Positions 22,430 through 33,110 of a stretch of 64,000 bases of DNA are shown piece by piece. Location: positions 15,119,001 to 15,183,000 of the forward strand of contig BSBN01001752.1 in assembly GCA_027924645.1 (NCBI GenBank). Direction: 5' to 3'. The notes under the pieces were generated by a model that worked only from the letters and a program-made list of their open reading frames with translations, did not search any database and was not told the DNA's origin. This stretch comes from Cunninghamia lanceolata (Eukaryota > Streptophyta > Pinopsida > Cupressales > Cupressaceae). Positions within the stretch are counted from its first letter, which is position 1, and every line of letters begins with the position of its first letter. A program made the position numbers and the translations under genes.

Positions 22430-24790
22430 TTATCATCAATGTCTATGAATGGATCTAAAGATGTACGGTGTAAATTTCATGGATGGTAGCTGTTTGAAAT
22501 TCTTTCCCAATGGGCTATCATATCTTGATTCTAAATGGTTGGTATAGTAATAGTTAACTCCAATAGAATGTTTGAAAACATTGACCATCTACTTTTGGGA
22601 TGGTGGTGAAATGAGGGTAGAGTCCAAAAATAGTTGGTGTTAAGAATTCTTTCCATTTGTCGGACTTCTGAGATGTTGCAAATGTCCATTTTTGAGCCAC
22701 TTCAATAAGTGAGCATTATTTCCAATTGTATCATTGGTTGTGTCATGTATGAATTATTGAAGCTTGGAGACAAGATGTTTCTATTGTTAGAGATAGCTAC
22801 ACTTTAGTGTTTAATGGGTATGGTAAAGAGGTCTTAAAGGTGAACTATTAGGTCCTTAAGCAAATGACATGTTTCCCTAAGTGTTGGCATTTATCTCTCT
22901 TTCCCATTTATAACTTTTATCTCTACCTCTCTCTCTCTCCCACTCTATCTCTCTTTCTCTATTTTCTATGAATTTGCACACATTGTGAATTATGTAAGGC
23001 ATGCAATGCATTGAAGTGTAACTTGAAAAAAATAATGGAACCTTCATTTTGTACTAATATGGACTTTAATAGACTAGAAATTCCTTTTTTTTTGTAGCCA
23101 AGTTCCCAGCCAAATTGCAGACGCTACAAAAAATAAGTATTGAAAATTATGGACATTATTATTATTTTGATTCTATGTAGAAAAATTGTTTTTGCAACAA
23201 TCATGGGATTAATTGCAATTATGGATGTTGCCAATTGTAGACCCATATAGTATTTTGATAATGAATTCTTTATTTTGTAATTGTCTACACTTAAATAGAT
23301 TAGTAAAATTTCTTATTTTGTCATAGTCATGTTCCCTAAAATTGAAGAGGATAGCAAAAACAAGTATTGAAAATTACAGACATTATTTTGATTATATGGA
23401 GCAAATTTGTTTACAAGCTTGGATGTTGCCAATTGCAATCATAGGGTTATTAGTTTGATTAGTCCTTTGAATCATGGTTTCACTGTGCAAGGATTGAATG
23501 AAAGCCTAGAGGATTGCGACTAATCAAATTTCATAAAAGAAAGGACTTAGATTTAGAAAATGAGTACTATGAAACCCATCACAAGAGGAAGAAAGAAATA
23601 GAGAAGAGGAAGAAAGAGATTCAAAAAGGTTGGGGGAGTGGTTTAATGGTAACTTCCATTTATCTCTATCTCTCTATGCTTCTTTCTCTCCCTCTTCCTT
23701 TCCGAGTCGCTATCTCTCTTTCCATATCTTCCTTTCTCTCTCCTTTCTTCCTCTATCTCTCCTCTCTCACACTCTCTCTTGATCTCTCTACTCCTCTTGA
23801 TCTCTCTCTATCTCTCTAACTTTATATTTGTCTATCTATCTCCCCTTATCTTTCTCTCTTCCTTTCTCTCTCTCCACTCTCCATCTCTCTATCATTATTA
23901 AGAGAGAGCAAGAGATATGGTAAGAGATAGAGATGGAGAATAATCTATCTCTATCTATCTCTTTTTCTCTTTATTTCTCCATCTCTATCTTCGCTTCTTT
24001 GACAAAAAAATTAATGAAATGATTAATTAAATTGGAGGTTTTAATTTGATAATAGGTGGAAGCCCATATAATAATCTGATAGGCAACAATAGGAACACAA
24101 TGGATGGGCTAGAGGGGAAGCATTCCTCTATTTTCTATGAATTTCTATGGATTGTGAATTATGTAAGTCATGCAATGCATTCAAATGTAACCTGATACAA
24201 TAACGAAACCTTCATTTTGTACTAATCTAGACTTAAGGACTATCTTCTTGCATTGCATGTCCCTAGTTACAAGGAGTTCCGTCATTAATGTCTTTCAATA
24301 GATTTAGAGATGGATGGTTTAAATTCCATGGATGGTAGACATTTGAAATTTCTTCTCGATGGGATGTAATATATATCTATAATGAACAAAAATCATTGTG
24401 AATGTTTCTAAATAGCTAGCATAGTAGTAGTTCAGTCCAACCGAATGCTTGAAAATATTGATCATCTGTGGCTAGGATGGTGGTGAAATGAGGGGAGACT
24501 CGAACAATAGCTAGTGTCTATCCATTTGTTAGACTTTCAAGATGTTGCCAATGCCCATTTGTTTGCATAATCACCATGGGACTAATTGCAAGCTTGGATG
24601 TTGCCAATTACAATCCCAAGGTTAATAGGTTGATTAGTCATGCTAACCATGGTTTCCTTTTGCAAGGATTGAATGAAAGCCTAGAGGATGTGCAGAAAAT
24701 CAAATTTCATAAAAGAAAAAAACACTTAGATTTAGAAAAGGATTATTATGAAACCCATCACAAGAAACCATTTCAAAAGATAAAGCTCAA
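22430..24790 (+). repeat. Two degenerate direct-repeat units flanking CT-rich DNA (copy A)
   Basis: Unit 1 has blocks near 22430-22640 (ATGGATGGTAGCTGTTTGAA, ATGGTGGTGAAATGAGGGTA), 22965-23040 and 23410-23590. Unit 2 repeats them near 24285-24510, 24140-24240 and 24570-24775. Shared phrases include AAGCTTGGATGTTGCCAATT and GCAAGGATTGAATGAAAGCC. The last block stays partly open in unit 2 (24576-24794, with LQGLNESLEDVQKIKFHKRK and YYETHHKK) and is broken in unit 1. It may be an old protein-coding or transposon segment. I do not recognise it. Confidence 0.6.
23650..23990. repeat. CT-rich (TCTCTATC)n low-complexity tract (copy A)
   Basis: A strongly pyrimidine-biased plus strand of CTCTCT, TATCTC and TTCTCT units, with a short purine counter-tract AGAGAGAGCAAGAGATATGG near 23902-23920 that could pair with it. 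A smaller tract lies at 22910-22970. Confidence 0.9.
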
Positions 24791-24794
24791 ATAA

Positions 24795-26069
24795 AGCATG
24801 TCTTCCAAAGGATTGGTTGGATTTAGTGACTACTTTCCTTAGGTGCTTTGAAGGAACAGGGATAACAACTAATGCAAGATAGAAGATCAACTGTGAAAGC
24901 CAATATCTCTCCTATTGGTATTCATGTATCATCTACATTTAATGAATTATGTCATTGTATTCTCCCTTTAGTAGACTTCATCATGTCGCCAACCATAAGC
25001 CTACTAAAGTGGGGGCAAACTATAATAACAAAAATTTCATTACCCTTATTACACTTTTCTGTCCATTTTATATGTTAGCCCATATGTGCACTTTTTGTGT
25101 TATTTTAACCCTTTTTACCTAGCCTTTGTTGTTCCCTAGCCACGTTGTACCCATTTCTAGTGTTCTTCCTAAGCCTTATTTATCCTTCCTAAGTATTGTC
25201 TTTCATTTAATTTTCATCCCCTTTCTATGTCCTAAGCCTCCTTTTACTATTGTCCTTGTTGACCCCTTCAACCCCCTTGTTAAGCCTCAACTTGTCATCA
25301 CTAGTGTTGTCCTATATGTGAACCCCACCTTTTCCCTTCATAAAACATGTCTAAGAAAGATTTTTTTTGTATTTTAGCATAGTAATATCAAGTTTCCTCG
25401 TCGTGCATGCATTCATTTAATATATTCTCCTCCAACATTTGATAAGTTGTGGCTAGCTGGAGACAACTTTAGGTACCTTATTTTTCATTTGGTTTGCATC
25501 TAATTACCTAGACATAACCTTAAAATTTGTATCTAGTTTACACATATTTGCACATAACCACACTTAAAAAACATTAAAAATTATTCTTTTTCATTATTTC
25601 ACCTATTATCAATAAGTTAACATTTAAATCATTACTTAATTCATTATTAGTAACCACCCTCTAGTGGATATAGTTGCAAATGAAAAGACCTAAAATTCTA
25701 ACAACCCACTTAGCAAATTAGTAGAGTAGTTAGCCATTTAGCTCAAGAGGGAGTAATGTTTGTCCATGCCTTGTCAAATAACAAATGGAAAATATAAATA
25801 CATGGGAGAAATATTAGAGTGGTATGAGGATGGAGCATCAATAAATTTTGCCTTGGGGGAGGTGGGAGGAGATGGTTCCATCATTGCAAAAGTGTTAGGT
25901 TGGTGAAAAAGTTTAGGAAGAGGCATAGGTTTGTCGACTAGGCAATCTTCTATCCAATCACCTTCTTCTCTATAAAAGAAACAAGAATTCAAATTTCTCA
26001 AATATATAATAGGAACGAGGGTGCACATAGAGAGTTGAGAAATTATGTACTCTTTGTACACAAAACTAT
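24795..26069. other. Non-coding DNA with conserved minus-strand frame, end of copy A
   Basis: The minus-strand frame at 25774-26076 encodes a stretch with FYREEGDWIEDCLVDKPMPL and EPSPPTSPKAKFIDAPSS, also open in copy B at 62615-62902, with only a few amino-acid changes. No domain is recognised; it might be a retroelement or gene fragment. The plus-strand frame at 25126-25377 looks like chance translation of T/C-rich DNA. The rest shows no gene. Confidence 0.4.
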
Positions 26070-26891
26070 CCCCCATAAAGCAGATTAAGATTTGGGGTCG
26101 GTTTGTCTTATGTGAGAAAGCGTGTGAAAGCTGATTACAGCAGGCCCAAATGAGTCAGTTTGTCTTATCCTCCATAAAGCAGAGTCACACAAGATCAATC
26201 AATAAGATTTACAAATGCACGCGTAGTTGATTTTTTAGAGGAGGTTGGAAGTTTGAACCTTGGAGGGTGTAGTTTGTTCATGGTTTCCATCACAAGCAAG
26301 ATCTATGACTTTTCTTACAAAATTGAATGCAATGATGAAGATAAAATAAAATAGCTTTAATAATTAGGAAAGCCATTTTGTTTCATCACAGATTTCCTCT
26401 AGTCTTTATACCTTAAGAATTCGGTCATTGCTCTTATGACTTTGAAGCTCCAAATATTTTTAATATTATAACCCATGAAAGCGCGTGGAAGCTGTTAGGC
26501 ACTAGTGTGGGCCCAAATGAGTTGGAAACCCATTTGTCCCATCACAGATCATTTCCTCTCCAGTCTTCATTGCTCTCATTATCACTGAAGATCTTTACAG
26601 TCTTAAAGTGTGAACACGTTATATTGAAATTTGTAAACGTGTAAGGTGCAGATTGATTATTCCACAGAGCTTGATGTGCATTCCACACAGCTTTGTGTGA
26701 ATGTACAATATGTTTCATAGGAAATTTGTCGTGTAATTCTCTTAAAGTTTCTTTTTCATGCAGCCCATTGAAAAGAGGGTAATGAGTGTGCTCTACTCTG
26801 AGCTTGAAGGATTCGGTTATATTTTCTATCAAAACATAGAATCCAATCCACTTTCAGTTACATTTTCCATCTCTCTTCGACGCTTGTGTTA
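26070..26891. other. Unique spacer upstream of the TIR-domain gene
   Basis: Not present in copy B. It holds short repeated phrases (CCATAAAGCAGA near 26074 and 26171; GGGCCCAAATGAGT-like phrases near 26143 and 26510). Near 26350-26470 is a phrase (CCAAATATTTTTAATA) that also occurs at 22170. The last 50 bases before ATG 26892 are likely 5' leader of the resistance gene. A TATA-like box is not convincingly visible. Confidence 0.45.
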
Positions 26892-27581
26892 ATGGCGTCT
26901 TCCTCCTCATCTTCCAAACGTCCACTGCGTCAAAAATTATATGATGCATTCATCAACCACAGAGGCCCTGACGTAAAAGAAACCGTGGCTTTTGTTCTTT
27001 GCGAAATACTGGACGAAAATGAATGTTGCGCATTTATTGATGATCGAGAAATAGAATTGGGAGATTCAATTGACTGTGTCATACAAAATGCCATATACTC
27101 TTCTAGTGTGCAAATCACCATCTTCTCACCACGATATGCGGAGTCATCTTGGTGTCTAGATGAGCTGGTTCTCATGTTGAAAACCGGGGCTCTGTTTATT
27201 CATGTATTTTGTGATGTGACGCCTTCTGACGTTCGCTACCCTGACAAGGGCAACAGAGTTTATGCACCTGCTTTCGCTGAACATGAAAAAAGGGGAGATT
27301 CAGCAACGAGAGGCTTCAACAGTGGAAAGAAGCCCTCCAATGTGTTGCAGGCTTCTCTGGCCATGAATTCCGCACATCTGAAGAATAAGACTTCTTTTGT
27401 TTTTCCTATTTTTAATGTTTCAACCTATTATATATGATTCAGTTTTTAAATTATTTTTTTTACCCTCTCCATATTGATTTTGAATTCTCATTCCCTTAAA
27501 ATTGTTAGTGATGTCGTAGCGCTGTGTACAAAGATTGCCTCGGCTGTGCAACAAGAGGTTGGAAAGACATTTAAGGGCTAG
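26892..27581 (+). pseudogene. TIR-domain (TNL-type) resistance gene fragment
   Basis: ATG 26892 starts MASSSSSSKRPLRQKLYDAF, then TIR hallmarks: INHRGPDVKETV, CCAFIDDREIELGDSI, IFSPRYAESSWCLDELVLML (the Glu of CLDEL is the plant TIR NADase catalytic residue) and VFCDVTPSDVRYPDKG. Plant TIRs are NAD-cleaving immune signalling domains at the N-terminus of TIR-NBS-LRR receptors. Near 27290 a frame slip moves the rest (GRFSNERLQQWKEALQ) to another frame. A second exon-like block, 27509-27581 (DVVALCTKIASAVQQEVGKT), ends at TAG. The expected GT donor after TCTGAAG (27382) reads AA. No NB-ARC or LRR follows; copia debris does. Confidence 0.85.
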
Positions 27582-27644
27582 ACATAAACCTTAACACCCT
27601 CATTGCAAAATTCTAATGTTGTCTACTAGGGTTAGACATAAACC

Positions 27645-28196
27645 TACTCAAAACTCACTGCTTGGGCAATATCTAGTCTAGTGCAAACCATTACTTACAT
27701 CAAACTTCCTACAACACTAGCATATGGCACATCAAACATATCCTCTAAATCATCTTCATTCTTAGGTCACATATCTAATGAAAGCTTAATACCAACTGGT
27801 AAAGGAAGTCTAACTGGATTGCAATCCTGCATGTCAAATTTGTGCAAAATAGTATTCACATACTTAATTTGTGATAACCAAAGCTTTTTGTTACCTCGAT
27901 CCCTTTTGATCTCTATTCCCATAATATACTTGGCTGCCCCTAGATCCTTCATGTCAAATGCACCTGAAAGTTGAGATTTCAACTCATTGATCATACCCTT
28001 GATGTTACTAAAAAATAACATATCATCCACATACAAGGAAATAATCAGAATATGATCATCAATACATCAAATGTAGACACAGTAATCATCTTCACCTAAC
28101 AAAGCCTAATTTCAAAACAAATGAATCAAACTTCTGGTACCACATTCTGGGGAACTGTTTTAAACCATAAAGAGATTTTTTTAACTTGCATTATGT
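27645..28196 (-). pseudogene. Copia reverse transcriptase fragment, separate family
   Basis: The open piece 27767-28036 starts at the catalytic block MYVDDMLFFSNIKGMINELK and runs through FDMKDLGAAKYIMGIEIKRD and KYVNTILHKFDMQDCNPV. Upstream to 28196 the broken frame keeps [20 protein letters not shown], and downstream to 27645 DVPYASVVGSLM and CTRLDIAQAVS. These are the second half of copia RT. The sequence differs from the copia in the duplicated copies, so it belongs to another family. LTRs, gag and integrase are not seen. Confidence 0.9.
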
Positions 28197-30502
28197 TAGT
28201 GAACAAATTTTGTCAGGTCCAACTCTTTTCTATTTTATTTACCCAATTAAGAGGTGACAAATGTACCAACAGTTGAATAAGATATAAATTGAGGTTTATA
28301 ATTATTCTTTGCATTTTGAAAAAGGGGCATCTCCCTTCGTATGATAAAATAGAAATAATTTGTTTTTGGGGTATGCTTTTAACTTAAAAGAGAGAAGGTA
28401 AATTTTTGGATATAAAGATGCAATAAACCCTTAATGCATAATGCACTGTAGGAAAAATAAAATAACTTTGAATTATATATTTACCAAATCAATCCCAAAA
28501 ATAGGAATGGAAACAAAACTAGAAAATGATTATTAACTTATCAACCATCACCCTTGCATCAAATTCAAACTTAAGAATGAAGACACTCAGATGATCATAT
28601 AAATACAAGAGGCGGGTTTTCAATATTCCATACAAAGAACTATGAATTTTAATATTCAAACTCCAGTTATTCAACATAAGAAGAATAAATGAACAATAAA
28701 AAGATGATGACTCAATATCAATTCTCTTTTGTAGTGATGAGTCTAAAACAAGAGCACAATAACCTCACTTAAGAAATTACCGTCTTTGTATCAAAAATCT
28801 CCCTTTCCCTCCAAATTTTTCTTAAACCCAGAAAGCATAATTAATGATCTAGTCAATGAAAAACAATTTTCCACCAAAAAAGACCCGATATCTCTTTTAC
28901 TCATTCATTTTATAGTAAAAAAGATAGGAACTAACATTTCCCATATAACTATCTTGTAACAAGTCAACTCTTATTACCCAAAATTAATCAACTTAATTAC
29001 CATTAAGTACAAGGTCATGATTAACATAATCATAATTAAGAAAAGTAATAATGAATAGTATAAACAAAAATCAATATGCATATCTTTTGGATAATTTTAA
29101 AACTGAAATTTACAACAAATTCCAAAGATAATATACTAGTGAATCCTTTCACTATACATTTAGAATGTTTTACTCATAGCATCAATGATAAACTTTTACA
29201 TATAATGTTTGACTATCAAGTCATATAAAAGAATGTACTACATCTAGAGTTTTGACATTTGTCTTCATAAGTCTTAGCTTATCATTTTCTTGGGAAGGAC
29301 AGCATCACCTGAGTGATTTTCCTCCAACCACAGACCGTTGGTCCCCTGTACAACTTCCTTCCTGGAAGTGGCCCTACCTTTCACAAAGGGAATAGATATA
29401 AGGAACTATTAGGTTTTCCATCTAAGTATCTAGTGTTGTGTCCTTCATAATATTTTGTAGTCATATAACTATAGATCCACTTTAACTATGTATAACACTA
29501 CTGGAAGCATTATGCCATCTAGAGCAAAGTGAACCGACCAATACATGCAAAGATGGATGCATTACATTGGCCAAAGATTTATATACATAAGCATTTCACA
29601 ATGAACATAATCAAATGTTCACACACCTCGTCTCGACTTAGAAGTTGTCTCATCCTACAATGTTTATAATTTGACCCCTCTAGGTCATAGTAAATATTGG
29701 TGCTATACACCCTTTGTCAACTTGTCTTGGATTTCTAACTCTTTTTCTAAGCATGTGTTCTCAAAAATTATTTTATCGCTTAAGCGACCAGGAACCTGTG
29801 ACCTCCACGTCACTCTATTCCTATTCTTTCTTAAAAAGATTCATTTAAAAGTTCATGGTTTCATGCCTTAAGACCTTTTCGGTCTAATGTTCTATGATCA
29901 TCTTATACCAAAGATTCATGACAAATTGACATTGAATATAACATCTTTCTATCATATTCGATAATATTATTATGGAACTATATAAAATAGACTTAAAGTC
30001 TAAATGTTCAAGAAGGTTTGTTTCACGCTATATCTCTTTCCAAAACATTACATATTGTAATAAAAATATAGATTTTCAAATATTATACAATTAGTTGACA
30101 TATCAACTCTTTAACCATTCACAGGTTTAATGACCATTCAGGCTTTACCTTCTTGTTGTTCAAAACTTATTATGCACTTCGTGCAATATAATAACAAGGT
30201 TACTATTTTCTATCTTTACTTTCACAGTCATATCAAGAAGTATCTCATAGAGACTAGCTTCCTCTAAAACCACATTTAATGTAGTCCACCATATGAGACT
30301 CAAACATTAATATCTTGTCATTACATATTTTCAGACCTGAGATATATACACAAGATTTATGGGTTGAACATAGGTAATAACCATTTCAATATCGTGCCAC
30401 AACACAATCATAAACAATCTATAATAATAGATGATTTTGTATATGTTGTGATGCAAGCTAACCATTATCATGACTACTTCTGTTCTTCACTAGCAATTAC
30501 AG
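28197..30502. other. AT-rich DNA, nothing recognised
   Basis: About 2.3 kb, mostly AT-rich, without a domain-bearing frame on either strand and without a visible LTR pair. A short inverted phrase GTGACCTCCACGTCAC lies near 29798-29813. The right end stops abruptly against an LTR fragment at about 30503. It could be an old non-coding part of a transposon. It is not part of the 26-kb duplication visible here. Confidence 0.45.
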
Positions 30503-30792
30503 TTGTCTACTTACTATTTGAATGATCTGCTCTAGGAGAACTGATGATCTTCTGATAGCGATAACTTTTAGCAGACAAGTCCCATTGACATGAAATTTGG
30601 ATATGATGTGGATGATGATGTGTAGATGCTAAGTCCTGCTCCACGAGCTCTGGTCTGAAGATGCGACAAAATGTGGTACAAAATGTTAAAATTACAATTG
30701 ACTGAACTAAACTGGAAATGAAAGAAAAGAAAGAATGCAAATGTTTTTGGTTTATGCAAGATTGCTCTGAAACCTGGGATGCTCCTACATCA
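30503..30792 (-). repeat. Truncated 3' LTR of gypsy copy B
   Basis: Matches the 5' (U3) end of the 5636-6427 LTR, from about 6138 to 6427. On the minus strand it starts TGATGTAGGAGCATCCCAGG at 30792, just beyond the chromodomain frame. The match stops at about 30503, so roughly 500 of 792 bases are missing. Confidence 0.82.
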
Positions 30793-30823
30793 GACACCTA
30801 GGGTTGTTGAAAAAGTGAGTCCC

Positions 30824-31096
30824 TCACTTTGCTGCGGCTAGAGGAAAACCAAGGTGGTCTACCTTAGCTTGAGAAATCCATGTTGAATCTTCTTCCAGTC
30901 TGCCTTTCCACTTTACCAAATATTCTTTGTACTGCTTGTCTCTGGTACTACGTCCAACTCTGTTGTCCAAGATGTCTTCTATTTGCTCCGGTTGTTGTTG
31001 TGGTAACTGAATCTTCAAATCATCTCCAATGTTGTCCCTTGATTCTCCTTCATGATATTGGTTTAAGTCTATAATGTTGAATATAGGTGGGTCATC
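30824..31096 (-). pseudogene. Gypsy integrase C-terminal chromodomain
   Basis: The minus-strand frame, which ends PLAAAK-stop at 30824, carries PPIFNIIDLNQYHEGES and then the chromodomain ILDNRVGRSTRDKQYKEYLV KWKGRLEEDSTW, with the conserved YLVKWKG core and W in the last helix. Chromodomains at the end of integrase steer chromoviruses to heterochromatin marks. The frame begins inside the TIR transposon, so the domain is cut off from the integrase: DISP-type residues lie across the insertion near 32010. The domain itself has no stop. Confidence 0.9.
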
Positions 31097-32008
31097 CCAC
31101 AATAATGGGTTACATTTTTTGTCCAAACTTGACATTGAAATCAACATTTTGAACTAAATTTTTACTTTCTGACACATATAGCCACTAAACCGTTAGGAAT
31201 TTGAAGATGCGAACTAGTGAATTGTGAGATTTTGTCTGTAGATTCTAAATATATATTTTTAAAAAAATTTGGAGTTAAAATGTAAAAAATTTTGGGTCTC
31301 CTTTGATAACTAGTTTTTAATAGTAAACAACATTTTTTAAAGTGATGTGTATTCTATCGCACATAACCTTTTTTTCTACACCGATATCTAGAGGATGCAT
31401 TTGGTTTCATAAAGTTTTGTTGAATATTTTTTTAATTAAGTTTTGAGGTCAAACCAATTATAATTTAGACATAGGCCTATTATGTCCTACATAACCTTTT
31501 TTGTATGTATCAGAATTCAATTTTTTTTGTTGGAATAAGGACATCAATACCTAGAGAATATGTATTTTTTAGAATTTTTTTCTCTATTTTCCTATTTTTC
31601 GTATGTGTGAAACAAAGACCTTGATGTTCATTGAAAAACCTACATTCATAAGAAATAAAAAATAAATATAATAATCAAATTAAATATATTTAAAATTATA
31701 CTTTTTGGGAACCTTATAATAAGGACTACATACTTAAAAAACATAAATTTTAAATGAATTCATTTGATCCCCCAAAAGGTAAATCAAAAATGGTTTTTTT
31801 ATCAATATTTTGATAGGTGTAGAGGAGATTCCATTATATAGGTATGGTTTAAAACTAGTGGGGTTCTATTCAAGGGGCTTTGAAATCATTATAAAACACT
31901 TCAAATGGAATCTTTCAAGGCTTAAATCATTATATTTTCTAAAAATATGTGATTTTAGCAAAAATCAGGATGTCCTAGAAAGTGTAACCCATTATTGTGG
32001 CAACACCT
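31085..32008. mobile_element. Non-autonomous TIR DNA transposon, complete (copy B)
   Basis: Ends are CCACAATAATGGGTTACA (31097-31114) and its exact reverse complement (31983-32000). Flanks extend the inverted similarity imperfectly (AGGTGGGTCATC versus AGGTGTTG). The body is AT-rich with no transposase frame. It separates ...ISP from PIFNI of the gypsy integrase C-terminus; CACCT at both edges may be part of the target duplication. Being in both copies, it predates the segmental duplication. Size fits a MITE or a larger non-autonomous element; superfamily unassigned. Confidence 0.75.
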
Positions 32009-33048
32009 AGGTGATATACCCAATGTCTTCATTAGTTTCACTTCATATGCATTTCTTGAATCAAATTTCTATAGTATCCTACATGGTCCAAACTTCTTCA
32101 TCTTCAACTTGTTATATATCCCTACTAGAAATCTTTTTTTTCTCAGATATATGATTACCTCATCTCCAACTGAAAATTCTATCTCTTCTTCTCACCTGCT
32201 TGCTCCTTATACTTTCTATTCATTTCCTCCAAATGCTTCTTGACCTGATTATGTATTGTCTCCATGTATCCTGCAAATTCTTCTGCCTCTACACTTCTCT
32301 TATTCTCCATACTGATGTCACTCAACTCTTTAACTCCTCTAGGGTTAGTTCCTGTCACAATCTCAAAAGGTGTCCTCCCCATACTCCTATTCATTGAATT
32401 ATTATATGCAAACTCTACTTGCGGTAGAATTAGATCCCAATTTCCTGCCTTATCTCCTACCAAAAATCTCAACAAGTTTCCCAAACTCCTATTTACCACT
32501 TCTGTTTGTCCATCTGTCTGTGAATAAAATGTTGAACTGAACTTTAGGTCTGTCTTCATCTTCTTCCAAAATGTCCTCCAAAATTATCCAATGAATCTTG
32601 TATCCCTATCAGAAACTATGCTCTTAGGTAATCCATGCAATCGCACAATCTCCTTAAAAAATAGGTCAGCAACATGCACTATATAATTTTTCTTCTTACA
32701 AAATATGAAATATGCCATCTTTAAAAATCTATCCACCACTACAAATATAGAATCATGTCCTCTCTATATTCTTGGCAATCCTAATATGAAATCCATGCTT
32801 ATGTCTTCCCAAGGTCTCTCCGGTACTGTCAAATATTTGTACAAACTAGTATTCTAACTATTCCTTTTTGCAACTTGACATACTCTACAACCCTGTACAA
32901 ACTTCCTTACATCCTTATATATATGAGGCCAAAAGTAATGTTCACTTACCAAAGCCAGTGTCTTGTTAATTCTAAAATGTCCTGCTAATCCATCACTATA
33001 CTTCTCCTTAATCAAATTGTCTCCCATTGAACTCCTAGGTATACACAA
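32009..33048 (-). pseudogene. Gypsy integrase (copy B)
   Basis: The zinc-binding domain piece 32854-33048 reads DGLAGHFRINKTLALVSEHY and ends in the CRVCQVAK cysteine pair. The core follows at about 32560-32790 with broken frame, and 32179-32559 is open from LKFSSTFYSQTDGQTEVVNR through [20 protein letters not shown] to the basic tail. The last part before the TIR insertion reads VGDEVIIYLRKKRF in a broken frame, a GPY/F-like region. It has different stops from copy A, so much of the decay followed the duplication. Confidence 0.9.
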
Positions 33049-33110
33049 TTAATTTCCCTTGAACAACATATCCTCTTGAATGAAATAATCTAACCACTTA
33101 CTTCTATCAG

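Larger units (their letters stand above)
5..26069 (+). repeat. Segmental duplication, copy A
   Basis: This stretch matches 31164-62910 in the same order and orientation, including the nested transposons. The offset is 31159 at the left and 36841 at the right; the 5.7 kb difference is mostly one retrotransposon present only in copy B. Homology ends after the shared ACAAAACTAT at 26069. The left limit is unknown because the window starts inside the duplicated sequence. In a 205-base stretch near 14.8 kb I counted about nine substitutions, so the copies differ by roughly 4%. Confidence 0.95.

Noticed and set aside
23650..23990. CT-rich tract as a possible CRISPR-like or satellite array.
   Set aside because: No regular spacer-repeat structure; it is simple-sequence DNA.
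29320..29400. GC-richer patch as a possible organelle insertion or RNA gene.
   Set aside because: I could not match it to a known organelle gene or tRNA structure, so no call is made.
28197..30502. A hidden LTR pair around the copia RT fragment.
   Set aside because: No repeated TG...CA segments or target duplication were found around it.
30503..30792. Independent solo LTR.
   Set aside because: It directly adjoins the chromodomain frame of the gypsy element in the right orientation, so it is that element's truncated 3' LTR.
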